A stretch of 36,532 nt of DNA from a virus. Where the stretch lies: positions 1 to 36,532 of the IMG/VR virus record IMGVR_UViG_3300013099_000047. One strand, 5' to 3'. This document shows positions 1-8,337 of this stretch, in pieces; the first letter of the stretch is position 1, and each line of letters starts with the position of its first letter. Under the pieces are notes generated by a model. It had not been told where the DNA came from. It did no database searches and saw nothing but the letters and a program-made list of their open reading frames with translations. Both the position numbers and the translations under genes were made by a program.

Positions 1-123
1 GAGAAACTTATGGAAATATTAAATTTCCCTGAAGTTTCTACGCTCGGAGCATACAAAGGTGGCGTCTTATTGCGAAAGCCAGCAGAGATTATCGTCTCTG
101 ACACCCGCCCTGTTTTTGTCCAA
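1..123. repeat. Direct terminal overlap (left copy)
   Basis: Bases 1-123 are identical to 36410-36532. A perfect repeat that stops exactly at both contig ends is what an assembler leaves when a circular or circularly permuted molecule is closed. The unique length is then 36,409 bp. The repeat lies inside one reading frame that continues across the junction, which supports circularity over a true terminal repeat. Confidence 0.93.
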
Positions 124-477
124 TTGAGCAGGAAGAAAAAATCATCTTTTGCCAGTAACGAGTACGCTGAGCGAGTCTCAGAAAAGCTCTCTGCCGGCCC
201 ATCAGTTCTTATTCAGCCTCGATGGGTTTGCTCTAGAGACCGGACGATTGAAGAAATTCTCTCCGATATCAAGAACGAACCGATTGTGCCACCTGTTGAC
301 CCGGCAGTCGAAAGCACGCCGCCTGTCGAAACTGACATCGACACGCCTACTTCCGGCGTCGAGTGTACTGACGCAGCCAAGAAGCTGGCTGACGAGTCAG
401 ACATCGACATTGCCGCAGTGCCCCATCTAGGCCATCGCGTCACAAGAGCCGATGTACAGGCTGTCCTGAACACATGA
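1..477 (+). CDS. Head protein with C-terminal E3-binding-like domain (3' part)
   Basis: The joined protein (36350 through the junction to 477) is 178 residues. An N-terminal domain of about 90 residues has no recognised fold. A Pro/Thr/Asp-rich linker follows, then a C-terminal segment reading TDAAKKLADESDIDI and HRVTRADVQAVL. That spacing matches the peripheral subunit-binding (E3-binding) fold of 2-oxoacid dehydrogenase E2 chains. In a virion gene it more likely serves as a small docking module than as a metabolic domain. It sits between the major capsid/DUF115 genes and the head-tail genes, and its stop overlaps the next start (ATGA). A role as head or connector protein is inferred from position. 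Confidence 0.7.
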   Translation, partial: EKLMEILNFPEVSTLGAYKGGVLLRKPAEIIVSDTRPVFVQLSRKKKSSFASNEYAERVSEKLSAGPSVLIQPRWVCSRDRTIEEILSDIKNEPIVPPVDPAVESTPPVETDIDTPTSGVECTDAAKKLADESDIDIAAVPHLGHRVTRADVQAVLNT

Positions 478-1316
478 GAATCCTCTGCGTCATATCGAAT
501 GCGACGTGGCGAAACACGTTCGGCCCGGCAGTTTTAGACGGGCTATGCACTTTCTCTGATGCCAGGGTGGTTGCAAAATGTAAGCCCGAAGGACTTCGCG
601 GGAACGATGCGCTTTGTGTCTGGAACGGCGCGAAGGATTTATCAGGCAGGCTTGTTGTGGCCGCCAGAGAACAGGGTATCAAGACGATCGTTGCGGAGCG
701 CGGCTTCTTCAACCGGATGAATTACACTCAGATTGATCTTGAAGGATTCAACCATACCGCGAGTTGGGCGAACGACACCCATACTATCTGGGGCGACGAG
801 AATCGCTTCTTTAAGGCTTTTGGCAGTCGCCCTGCTGAGCAGAAGAGCCGCGAGAACGGTTATATCCTTGTCCTTGGCCAGGTTCCGACTGACGCCCAGT
901 TGAAAGATTCCGAGATTCGCCATGCTGATGTTTTGGTAGAGCTGGTCAAAAATGCTCTGCCTCCGGGCCTGGAAGTCAAGCTCCGTAAACACCCGACCAT
1001 AGCTGAGCCTGGCCGGTCACTCGAAGACGATATCCGAGACGCCCGATTCTGTGTGACGATCAATAGCAACTCTGGCAATGAAGCAATCGCCCGAGGATGC
1101 CCGGTATTGTCGTTTCACCCATCCCTCTACACCATGGCTGGCGTCGCTCACGAAACTACCGTGGCGACGCTGCCGGACGACTTACAGCGGATGCTCGATG
1201 GATATCATCCGACTACCACCGACGCGACTCATTACCTTCATGCCTTGGCAAGCAGGCAATGGAACGATGCTGAGCTGCGCGAGGGATCGGTTTTGAAAAG
1301 GTTATTGGAGAACTGA
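474..1316 (+). CDS. KpsC/KpsS-like capsular polysaccharide-type protein
   Basis: This 280-residue protein resembles the GT-B-like fold of capsule polysaccharide (KpsC/KpsS) and CDP-glycerol-type transferases. Residues 170-174 read LRKHP, and residues 195-211 (TINSNSGNEAIARGCPV) match the acceptor/nucleotide-sugar loop of that group, where a conserved Ser and Glu precede a Gly-x-Pro turn. Such enzymes build or transfer sugars, so in the head operon it could decorate virion proteins or alter host surface glycan. It starts within the previous stop (ATGA) and overlaps the next gene. The family assignment is by motif reading; substrate unknown. Confidence 0.6.
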   Translation: MRILCVISNATWRNTFGPAVLDGLCTFSDARVVAKCKPEGLRGNDALCVWNGAKDLSGRLVVAAREQGIKTIVAERGFFNRMNYTQIDLEGFNHTASWANDTHTIWGDENRFFKAFGSRPAEQKSRENGYILVLGQVPTDAQLKDSEIRHADVLVELVKNALPPGLEVKLRKHPTIAEPGRSLEDDIRDARFCVTINSNSGNEAIARGCPVLSFHPSLYTMAGVAHETTVATLPDDLQRMLDGYHPTTTDATHYLHALASRQWNDAELREGSVLKRLLEN

Positions 1317-2119
1317 TGGCATATGTTACCAAATTTGAATACGGTTATTGCTATGAAGACCGCGCAGATATTCATACGTCCAGGCTGAAACTTCTTGGGA
1401 TGGATACCCGCGAGCCTGGCAATAACGAACGTGGCTGGCTCTGGATGTCAACGGTTGATACAGGCGGTTCTCTCGCTGTGACATTCTACAAGGATCAGGC
1501 CGGGGCGTCTTCGGTTATGACCGGAACATCTGATATTTCAGGCATTGCGGACGCCCCGGTTCAGGTGGTGCTTGCCGAGGCGAATTCGTCGGGTTTGTCC
1601 GGTGAGATATGGGTTCACACTCATGATGCCGATGTGACGCTGAATGCTGTACTCGTGTCCTTGTGCGTTGATGAAGACCTTGCAATTTGCTTTGCCGACA
1701 TTGACGATCTCCCGGACGATGTTTATTCAGCTTCCGAGGGCCTGGCCTTCCATTGCGCGGCTGCAACTCGCAATACGCTCCTGCGAGCTTCCCAGCTCTA
1801 TTCTACGCAGCTTGGGGGCCATGGCGGACCGGAAGACCGACGTTTGACTGGCGCGACCCGTCTTGTGCCTGATTACCGCAGACTGAGTGTGCCTGACGAA
1901 CTCAAAGAGGTGGCCACGTTCTGGGCGCTCGAGTTGGCATTAGGCTCGAAGCATGAAAGACACGACGAAACAATGTACTCCGAACTTCGCGATTATTACA
2001 AAGAGTGTCGTAATAACGCAATTGATTCCTGGAATCTGACGTTCAACCTTGATCCGAGCGACAACGACGACGCTGACACCACCTCTAACACGACCACCAG
2101 CTTTCCAACGAGGTTATAG
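1316..2119 (+). CDS. Virion protein, probable head/connector component
   Basis: The product is 267 residues and I do not recognise the family. Residues 1-130 are beta-rich and low in charge, like a decoration or jelly-roll domain. Residues 180-250 are helical and acidic, with a conserved-looking stretch ending in WNLTFNLD, reminiscent of connector subunits. The tail is Asp/Thr/Ser-rich. The ATG follows TTGGAG at 5-base spacing and overlaps the previous stop (TGATG). Its place between head genes and the head-tail joining protein suggests a structural role at the portal vertex. Confidence 0.5.
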   Translation: MAYVTKFEYGYCYEDRADIHTSRLKLLGMDTREPGNNERGWLWMSTVDTGGSLAVTFYKDQAGASSVMTGTSDISGIADAPVQVVLAEANSSGLSGEIWVHTHDADVTLNAVLVSLCVDEDLAICFADIDDLPDDVYSASEGLAFHCAAATRNTLLRASQLYSTQLGGHGGPEDRRLTGATRLVPDYRRLSVPDELKEVATFWALELALGSKHERHDETMYSELRDYYKECRNNAIDSWNLTFNLDPSDNDDADTTSNTTTSFPTRL

Positions 2120-2121
2120 CC

Positions 2122-2553
2122 ATGGCAAAGAAACTCACAGACGAGCAACTGACAATCGTTATTGCCAATGAACGAAAAAACAATGGTGAGCCGTCGTATA
2201 TCAATCAAGAGATAGATATGATATCCTGGCGTCAGGCTACATATTACATGCACGTCAATAATATCGACACAACGGCTGACATGAAGATCCAAGAATCGGA
2301 CGTGTCTGGTAGTGGTCATGCTGATATTGCCGGCACTGCGATAACCCAGCTCACCGGCTCCAGCGACGATACACCAGTTGCTATTGAGGTTGACAGTACG
2401 GTTTCTGCAAGGAAGCGGTATCAAAAAGTGATTGCCACAGTCGGAAACGGAACGATCGGAGCAGACCTAATGATATATGTAGTACTCTCTGGATACCGTG
2501 GAACCGCCACTCAGGTTGCGAACGCGGGCCAGGACGAGATCGTTAGTGTGTAA
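2122..2553 (+). CDS. Putative virion structural protein
   Basis: A 143-residue protein of unrecognised family. The N-terminus (MAKKLTDEQLTIVIANERKN) looks helical; the remainder alternates short hydrophobic and Thr/Ser/Gly stretches typical of beta-sheet virion proteins. GAGG precedes the ATG by 8 bases, and the gene is two bases from its upstream neighbour. Position between a head/connector gene and the tail-completion gene suggests a head decoration or neck protein. Confidence 0.5.
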   Translation: MAKKLTDEQLTIVIANERKNNGEPSYINQEIDMISWRQATYYMHVNNIDTTADMKIQESDVSGSGHADIAGTAITQLTGSSDDTPVAIEVDSTVSARKRYQKVIATVGNGTIGADLMIYVVLSGYRGTATQVANAGQDEIVSV

Positions 2554-2555
2554 CA

Positions 2556-3083
2556 ATGGCAAAACGATACAAAGCCAGCGGGTTCAAAGAAACTTACCAC
2601 GACCTCGACAAACTTATGTCGCCGACCGAAATTTGCAGGGTAATGGCTGAGATAGAAAACAAGATGCACATACTTGTTACGGTCATGATTGGGTCTGCAA
2701 CGGCTGGGCTCGGGCCGAACGGGAGCGCTTACCAGGCCTATTCAGCTAAATACCTCGTCAAGAAGCGAAAAGCAGGGCAGGAGTATCTCCGGCTCCGCGG
2801 CATTAACCGAGAACCAAGTCAGGGCATGTTGTCGATTCCACGTTTCACAGCATCTCACAAAACCACTGGTATCAAAGCCCAAAATAGCGAGATGGTGTTG
2901 AAGTGGAAGGGTCAGAATCACCAGATGACAAAGTATGCCAAGGCTCATAATTACGGCGAGGGCAGGATGCCTGAGCGAGAGTGGATGCACCTTGACTCAG
3001 ACGCAGGCGATGAGGCAATCAGCCAACTTGCAAACTTAGCCTTGGACCAGCGAGCGGCAGCTTTCCAGGCAGGGACAATATAA
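2556..3083 (+). CDS. Head-tail joining / tail completion protein (HK97 gp10 or Mu gpG-like)
   Basis: The 175-residue product is rich in Lys/Arg and has the C-terminal signature of gp10/virion-morphogenesis proteins: YAKAHNYGEGRMPEREWMHL, comparable to the usual His-Asn-x-Gly...iPaRpFl motif, followed by a short helix. These proteins cap the tail tube or join it to the head. It lies directly before the probable tail terminator, as in many siphophages. No strong ribosome site is visible; coupling to the upstream gene (2-base gap) is likely. Confidence 0.6.
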   Translation: MAKRYKASGFKETYHDLDKLMSPTEICRVMAEIENKMHILVTVMIGSATAGLGPNGSAYQAYSAKYLVKKRKAGQEYLRLRGINREPSQGMLSIPRFTASHKTTGIKAQNSEMVLKWKGQNHQMTKYAKAHNYGEGRMPEREWMHLDSDAGDEAISQLANLALDQRAAAFQAGTI

Positions 3084-3085
3084 TC

Positions 3086-3580
3086 ATGGCAGAAATCACA
3101 GTTGCAAATATCGAAGGCGAGATCCTTGATGATTTACAAAGCGCCCTTGCAGCCGCAACGGTATCCAGCGTGGATTTCTTCGACGCGGTTTATATTTGCG
3201 CATCTGAGGAATCTGTCAAGGACAAGAGATTTACCAGCCCTAAATTTGCGGCAATCATTTGCGACGAGATTACCGAGGGCCATGCAGCCAGCCTGCGCCG
3301 AACCGGTCATGTGATGGTAACTCTCTTGGTTGCGTTCAAAGGCGACGAAGGCGAGGGCACGGCCAAGGGAGCTTTGGGACTTGCAGCCGGGGCCAGGAAC
3401 GCGATTGAAAGCACTCCGCCATCCGACGCATCAGCAGTCAATACCGACGACCAATACGGCGAATTCCACGAGCCTCTTGAGTGGGGCGAGATCACACTTG
3501 TAGACGACAAGGAGCCTTGGATGATTGCCAAGATTCCACTAACGATAAACTTTTCAATAGCCAGCCGAACCAGCCATTAG
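3086..3580 (+). CDS. Probable tail terminator protein
   Basis: This 164-residue protein has the secondary-structure pattern of minor tail terminators (lambda gpU-like): an N-terminal helix, then strands with a helix rich in Ala/Gly around residues 85-100 and a final strand pair (WMIAKIPLTINFSIA). No family-specific residue decides it; the call rests on position between the gp10-like gene and the tail tube gene. Confidence 0.45.
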   Translation: MAEITVANIEGEILDDLQSALAAATVSSVDFFDAVYICASEESVKDKRFTSPKFAAIICDEITEGHAASLRRTGHVMVTLLVAFKGDEGEGTAKGALGLAAGARNAIESTPPSDASAVNTDDQYGEFHEPLEWGEITLVDDKEPWMIAKIPLTINFSIASRTSH

Positions 3581-3591
3581 GAGACAATGTC

Positions 3592-3972
3592 ATGGCCGAA
3601 ACAGTATTTTACGATCCGAACACCGTGCTTTATGCAGCCGTACCAGTCGCGGGAATCTTGTCGATTTCCTACAACGACCCGACTCTGCCTATGGATGTAC
3701 GCGGCGGCGATGGTCAGGTGACCCAGTACCTGCCAGACGCTGGAATTATCCGCGGCAACATAGCCTGCAAGGACACTATCGAGGCCGGTAAGTTGTCAAA
3801 CAAACACGAGGGATCTGATGTGACCGCTCACGTCAAGGATGCTTTGGGTGCAGATTTCCTGCTTACGTTAACTGACTTCTGCTCAGGCGGCGTGTCGAGC
3901 GCAGCTTCTACGCCTGCGGCCCCTGCTGTCTTGCAGTTTACTGCCCTGGCTGTCTCGCTGGCAGCCGTGTAA
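3592..3972 (+). CDS. Putative major tail tube protein
   Basis: I start this at the ATG preceded by TAGGAG, giving 126 residues (MAETVFYDPNTVLY...). The protein is low in charge, with many Val/Thr/Ala strands, as expected of a small tail tube subunit. The C-terminal third is Ala/Ser-rich and ends in a hydrophobic strand. It immediately precedes the tail-chaperone-like gene and the tape measure, the usual tube position in siphophages. Its stop overlaps the next ATG by one base. Confidence 0.5.
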   Translation: MAETVFYDPNTVLYAAVPVAGILSISYNDPTLPMDVRGGDGQVTQYLPDAGIIRGNIACKDTIEAGKLSNKHEGSDVTAHVKDALGADFLLTLTDFCSGGVSSAASTPAAPAVLQFTALAVSLAAV

Positions 3973-4439
3973 TGACATTCGATCAATGGAAAGAATTTGA
4001 GGCTGTGCATCGCCGGGAAATCTCTGGCGATGTAGCCCACCCTGACAACTGCCCCAAGCTGACAATCTTCGGGGTGGACTTTGCAATTCCTTCGCGAAAA
4101 GTTCAGGTGACAGCCAGCCTGACACCGAAGTTTGACGGCGGCAAGGCCACTCTGACTATACACGAGCCTCCAGAGGTTCCAGAATGGTCTGAGATCAAAG
4201 AAGTGTCTCTTGGCGCTCCGGTAGTTCCTGTGAACGAATGCCCGACGTGTGGGCACATTCAGGAGCTTCAGCTAGAGGACATGGCTGGTCACGTCGAGTA
4301 CCTAGGCAAGTGCATGGAGCTTGCTGCGCGGTCGTTGCGATGCCAGTACGAACTTTCTGACGATGATCTGTCATTGATGTTTGCCCCGGCAGACATTAAC
4401 AGCACCTGGCTAGTCGATCTACTTGAGTGGTGTGCATAA
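3972..4439 (+). CDS. Putative tail assembly chaperone
   Basis: The 155-residue protein sits between the tail tube gene and the tape measure, where siphophages encode the chaperone that coats the tape measure during tail assembly. It carries a CPTCGH metal-like pair near residue 90 and a helical, acidic C-terminal half. Many phages make a longer frameshifted form here, but the tape measure ATG overlaps this stop (TAATG), so there is no room for one. Function is inferred from position only. Confidence 0.5.
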   Translation: MTFDQWKEFEAVHRREISGDVAHPDNCPKLTIFGVDFAIPSRKVQVTASLTPKFDGGKATLTIHEPPEVPEWSEIKEVSLGAPVVPVNECPTCGHIQELQLEDMAGHVEYLGKCMELAARSLRCQYELSDDDLSLMFAPADINSTWLVDLLEWCA

Positions 4440-6385
4440 TGGCTAGAGCTCCTCTCATGTTGACGCTCGGTCTCAAGGCCACGAGAGCGGTGCAAAACGC
4501 TGCTAAGGCTAAAAAGTCTCTCAAGGGAATTGAGAAAGGGGCCAAGGGTGCTGGCGGCGAGCTTGATAAGGCTGATAAAAAAGGTGTAAGCCTCTATAAA
4601 AATCTTGGGATTGCAGGCGGGGCAATCGCTGGAATAATGGCGATTAGCGCAGCAGCAGCAAAACTGTTTGATATGCTGGACAAGTCAAACGAAGCATACG
4701 CCAGGCTTGCCAAAAATTCGCTTACTTTCCAAGAGCAGTTACTTGCCCCAGCTGCTCAATTTGGTGTATCGACAGATGTTCTAGCAAACGAGATGGCCCG
4801 AATGGGCGTGAAGTACGGTATAAAGCCTGAACATCAAGCCATGGCAGCGAACGCTATGCAATCGTTGGATTCAGCGAATATCTTCGGCGGGAAATTGTTC
4901 CAAGGAGGTAAGCTGACTGATGAGGCTTTGACAACCGCCGGTATATCGATGACGTTCATGGCACAAAAAAAGGCCTGGTCTGCTGCGCCAGATATCGGGT
5001 CGCTTGTCCGGGCGATTGCAGGTCAAGACAACCCAACACCACGTCAGCAGTATTCCGCACTAGGTAAAATTGAAGCTGCTTTTGGCGGCGCAAAAGCGGT
5101 GAATTGGGGCGAAGCGATTTCTGGCATGAACGCGGGATTGTCAGGCATGATGAGGCAAGGCGCTGATCCTAACAAAGTAATCCCAATGTTCGCAGCAGTT
5201 TCTCATGTAATGAAGTCGTCGGTAGCTGCCGGCGAGACGATGAAACAGATGTTTGCAAAAGTCGGCCAGACGTACAATCCTGATTTTGAAGGTCTTATCA
5301 CGGATTACGCGAATCTGCAAAAAAACGACCCAGCCGAGTTGATGCGATCAGTCATCATGAAGTTGGCGACAGGAACTCAAAAAGGAAATGCTGAGCTTCT
5401 CAGTCTCCTTGGTATCGACGAAACAATAGCTGGCAAGTTTATGGCTGCGTCTGCGATGGTGGAAAAGACGCTCGCTCTTGAAAAAACAATCGCAAATGTT
5501 AACCCAGATGATGTGGCATTCAAAATGAGGGGCTGGAAATTCTCAACCGTTGGCAGGGCGGCTGTCGCAGAGGCCAATCGCCACTATGTTGAAATGCAAA
5601 GATCGGGGAATGTCGCTGAGGCCGCCCAGCTTGACGCATTGGCAAAGACCGCCGCTCAATGGTCAGAAGAGCAAGCTGATATCGGATATGAAATAGAAAA
5701 GGTATTGACCCCCGGAGGCGATACAGCTGATAGGGAATTGGCGATAGAGGCTTATCTGAAAAGCCGGTACGAGGATGAGGCCACGATGCCGAAAGGCATC
5801 ACGCTCAGAGAATATAACCGCCACATGGAAAAGGTTGGTGGAAGGAAGTTTGTATATTACAACCAGCACGATAAGCTGGTTAGTGACCTCAATCTCAGAG
5901 ACGACTTGATTAGCCCTGAGTCCATGGCGAATAAATATAAAAAAGCAACAATGGCTTACTTATTCCCGTTCCATGGTGTGGAAATAATAAAAAACAAATT
6001 ACACTTTCAGCGACTCGATAGCTTCGATGGATATGAGTTGCATAGCGGCGCAGTGATAACGGCTAACCAAGCGTACATGGAAGTCAGAAGGCTTCGGAAG
6101 TACTCAACTGGCATCAGTCAAGAAGAATGGATGCAGTACCAAAAAGAACAAGACTGGAGGGATACCGAGCTCGCGATCGACGCAAGAGAGGCGGAGGTAA
6201 GAGAAGCCCAATCAAAACTCCCCAAAACAAGGCTTGGCCGTCAAGGCGGCAACCTCCCAGCCGCCGGGACGTCAATAACAACCATCATAGGTTCTCAATA
6301 TAATTTCAACAACAACAAGCAGCCTGATAACGTTTCGCCGTCTGACGGAAAAGGTGGCGGCAAAGGGCCAGGTAGCCAAGAATGA
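4439..6385 (+). CDS. Tail tape measure protein
   Basis: A 648-residue protein, the longest late gene except the hub. The Lys/Ala-rich helical N-terminus (residues 1-50) is followed by a hydrophobic Gly/Ala/Ile segment at about 52-72 (GIAGGAIAGIMAI), typical of tape measure proteins that enter the membrane on infection. Residues 75-450 are mostly helical. The C-terminus is Gly/Ser/Asn-rich. At about 0.15 nm per residue it would set a tail near 97 nm. The start chosen (MARAP) overlaps the previous stop as TAATG; an in-frame ATG 12 bases earlier is also possible. Confidence 0.85.
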   Translation: MARAPLMLTLGLKATRAVQNAAKAKKSLKGIEKGAKGAGGELDKADKKGVSLYKNLGIAGGAIAGIMAISAAAAKLFDMLDKSNEAYARLAKNSLTFQEQLLAPAAQFGVSTDVLANEMARMGVKYGIKPEHQAMAANAMQSLDSANIFGGKLFQGGKLTDEALTTAGISMTFMAQKKAWSAAPDIGSLVRAIAGQDNPTPRQQYSALGKIEAAFGGAKAVNWGEAISGMNAGLSGMMRQGADPNKVIPMFAAVSHVMKSSVAAGETMKQMFAKVGQTYNPDFEGLITDYANLQKNDPAELMRSVIMKLATGTQKGNAELLSLLGIDETIAGKFMAASAMVEKTLALEKTIANVNPDDVAFKMRGWKFSTVGRAAVAEANRHYVEMQRSGNVAEAAQLDALAKTAAQWSEEQADIGYEIEKVLTPGGDTADRELAIEAYLKSRYEDEATMPKGITLREYNRHMEKVGGRKFVYYNQHDKLVSDLNLRDDLISPESMANKYKKATMAYLFPFHGVEIIKNKLHFQRLDSFDGYELHSGAVITANQAYMEVRRLRKYSTGISQEEWMQYQKEQDWRDTELAIDAREAEVREAQSKLPKTRLGRQGGNLPAAGTSITTIIGSQYNFNNNKQPDNVSPSDGKGGGKGPGSQE

Positions 6386-6792
6386 CCACGACATATAAAA
6401 TTGATACGATTTTGAACTATGGTGAGCGAATAAAAGTCGGCACGGCGGAGCCTCGATTGTCGGCAGATACTTTGCCAAGCGTTGACGGTGTTTTTGTTCA
6501 GCAGTTTGGGACTGGTGCGCGACGGATATCAATTGATGGTTTTTTTCAATCCATCGATGCAGTCGGCGGCGCTGCATCAGCTTCTCAGGATATCGAATCA
6601 ACCACCGAAACCAAGCGAGTAAACAATGTCAACACGGTTCCCGGCACGTTGACTTTCAACGGAGAGACTTACGAAAATTGCATTATGGTTCGATACGACA
6701 AAGCGACTCTGATTCAATTCGAGCGTGTATCTGGAACAACTTACAGGGCGTACTGCCGTATGGTAGCAGAATTCATTCAACTATATCAATAG
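6382..6792 (+). CDS. Putative distal tail/baseplate protein
   Basis: The 136-residue protein follows the tape measure with an ATGA overlap. The segment GARRISIDGFFQS near residue 45 resembles the Gly-x-r-x-i-x-G-f-f turn found in small baseplate or tail-tip proteins. The rest is beta-rich. It likely forms part of the distal tail ring, an inference from position and this weak motif. An AGGAG site follows the stop and serves the next gene. Confidence 0.45.
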   Translation: MTTTYKIDTILNYGERIKVGTAEPRLSADTLPSVDGVFVQQFGTGARRISIDGFFQSIDAVGGAASASQDIESTTETKRVNNVNTVPGTLTFNGETYENCIMVRYDKATLIQFERVSGTTYRAYCRMVAEFIQLYQ

Positions 6793-7089
6793 GAGCCAGC
6801 TATGGCATTGACAATAAGTGCAATCACAAAGAAGATCGGCACGCCGACCAAGTCAAATCACACGCTGTACAACACCGGCAGTTCGACAATCTATATCCAT
6901 ACCGACATTACCAAGACTGGCTTTGTCGGTAATGCAGCGGAGCTGCTTGTGCTGAGTGAGATTGAACTACAGGCAGGCGAGAGCGTGACGATTGATCAAA
7001 CGCTCAATGATGTTTTGGCTGTGTGCGCAACCGGCGAATCATCGACGTTGCGAAAGGCAGCAGGTGACCTGCGCCCTTTTGAGCCGAAC
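6792..7089 (+). repeat. 298-bp duplicated module (copy 1)
   Basis: This segment, from the ribosome site of the first fiber gene through codon 96, recurs at 8040-8337 with a constant offset of 1248. I count seven differences: one upstream of the ATG and six in codons, all synonymous. The encoded 96 residues are identical. Confidence 0.95.
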
Positions 7090-7515
7090 CCCCCCGCCAA
7101 CTCAGTAGGCGTACCAGAACTCACCGCCCCGATGCAAGCCTTGTTACCGTATGTTGAAATCACATCGGTTGATAATGAAAGCCTTACGGGTGCCAAAGTG
7201 TATTTTCAAGTAAAGGACGCCGCTGGGAATAACCTCGCGGGCCTATTCTTTATTCGCTTTTTCTTCGATGAAGAGGAGTACGGATCGGGCTGGGGCGACT
7301 TTTGGGGTGCGGGTATCCTTAATGATGGTGACGTGCTCTTCGATGCATCGCCTAGCTACGAACGACCTCATAGCGATATATCAGCGGGGACAGTGGTAAC
7401 GTCACCAGACGGGTCTGCGGAACTCGAATTGAACCTAGAGGATCAGTCTGTATCCGAGTTCGTAATAGCAGGCGTTGTCGGTCAGGCATTCTCGGCGCCA
7501 GTAACCATATCGTGA
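6802..7515 (+). CDS. Tail fiber/baseplate protein A with shared N-terminal docking domain
   Basis: This 237-residue protein has two parts. Residues 1-96 (MALTISAITKKIGTPTKSNH to PFEPN) are identical to those of the protein at 8050-8781. Residues 97-237 form a beta-rich domain with an Ig-like pattern (YVEITSVDNESLTGAKVYFQ, then strands ending in VVGQAFSAPVTIS) seen in host-contact appendages. The shared domain likely docks onto the baseplate while the variable domain projects. AGGAG lies 6 bases before the ATG. The receptor is unknown. Confidence 0.65.
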   Translation: MALTISAITKKIGTPTKSNHTLYNTGSSTIYIHTDITKTGFVGNAAELLVLSEIELQAGESVTIDQTLNDVLAVCATGESSTLRKAAGDLRPFEPNPPANSVGVPELTAPMQALLPYVEITSVDNESLTGAKVYFQVKDAAGNNLAGLFFIRFFFDEEEYGSGWGDFWGAGILNDGDVLFDASPSYERPHSDISAGTVVTSPDGSAELELNLEDQSVSEFVIAGVVGQAFSAPVTIS

Positions 7516-7569
7516 TATCAGGATAGTGCAATCGTGACAACCATTACAACTACTACGAAGGAAAAAACA

Positions 7570-7779
7570 ATGGAAACTATAGCAATAAAAGAAGGTACAA
7601 ACGTCGTCGAGCGAAAAGGCGTAAAAGTGAATGAAACCGTCGTGGTCAGACAGCAGACAAAAGAGCAAATCCAGGCAAAACGAGATACCGTTGCTGGCTT
7701 GCTGGTGAAGTCTGAGGCTAGGACGGTATCGCTGGCCAATGTCTTGGCTGGAATAGATAACACCCTGGCTCAGATGTAG
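7570..7779 (+). CDS. Small helical protein between the two fiber genes
   Basis: A 69-residue protein starting at METIAIKEG after AAGGA (7-base spacing); an in-frame ATG at 7534 would add a Thr-rich leader and lacks a good ribosome site. The N-terminal half is short strands rich in Val/Lys; the C-terminal half is helical (TKEQIQAKRDTVAGLL). No family is recognised. It lies between the duplicated fiber modules and may be a fiber chaperone or baseplate component. Confidence 0.45.
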   Translation: METIAIKEGTNVVERKGVKVNETVVVRQQTKEQIQAKRDTVAGLLVKSEARTVSLANVLAGIDNTLAQM

Positions 7780-7787
7780 GATCACGT

Positions 7788-7895
7788 ATGACCTGGCCAA
7801 TAGACAACCTCGACATGACCCGCCGACTCCGTCGCTCAGACGGTCAGGATACGGTTATGCCGATATCACGGTTCAGCATTCTTGATGCAGGTTGA
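7788..7895 (+). CDS. Short ORF (35 aa), possibly a degraded gene
   Basis: ATG at 7788 follows TAGGA at good spacing directly after the previous stop. It gives 35 residues (MTWPIDNLDMTRRLRR...), ending at TGA 7893-7895. A second open frame overlaps from about 7882 and runs into the downstream fiber gene, so this may be the 5' end of a gene broken by the nearby duplication. No function is evident. Confidence 0.3.
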   Translation: MTWPIDNLDMTRRLRRSDGQDTVMPISRFSILDAG

Positions 7896-8039
7896 TCGGC
7901 AACATGCCAGGGTGATAACCCGCTGGGCGCCAGACTTTGGTTACAAAGCAACCTACATTTTAGGCAGTCTGTCAGGCGGCGAGAAAATCGAAGATGAGAC
8001 TGACAACGGCGGTAGTAACGATGAGCAAGTACTTTTTTT

Positions 8040-8337
8040 GGAGCCAGCCATGGCATTGACAATAAGTGCAATCACAAAGAAGATTGGCACGCCGACCAAG
8101 TCAAATCACACGCTGTACAACACCGGCAGTTCGACAATCTATATCCATACCGACATTACCAAGACTGGCTTTGTCGGTAATGCAGCGGAGTTGCTTGTGC
8201 TGAGTGAGATTGAACTACAGGCAGGCGAGAGCGTGACGATTGATCAAACGCTCAATGATGTTTTGGCTGTATGTGCTACCGGCGAATCATCGACGTTGCG
8301 AAAGGCAGCAGGTGACTTGCGCCCTTTTGAGCCGAAC
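8040..8337 (+). repeat. 298-bp duplicated module (copy 2)
   Basis: Second copy of the segment at 6792-7089, including GGAGCCAGC just before the ATG. The copies diverge abruptly after the codons for PFEPN, where different C-terminal domains begin. Confidence 0.95.

Noticed and set aside
3972-6385. Programmed frameshift in the tail chaperone gene
   Set aside because: The tape measure start overlaps the chaperone stop directly, and I see no slippery heptamer with an extended second frame.
7882-8049. N-terminal extension of fiber protein B
   Set aside because: The frame is open, but the duplicated ribosome site and ATG at 8050 match the start of fiber protein A exactly, so the upstream stretch is probably not translated as part of it.
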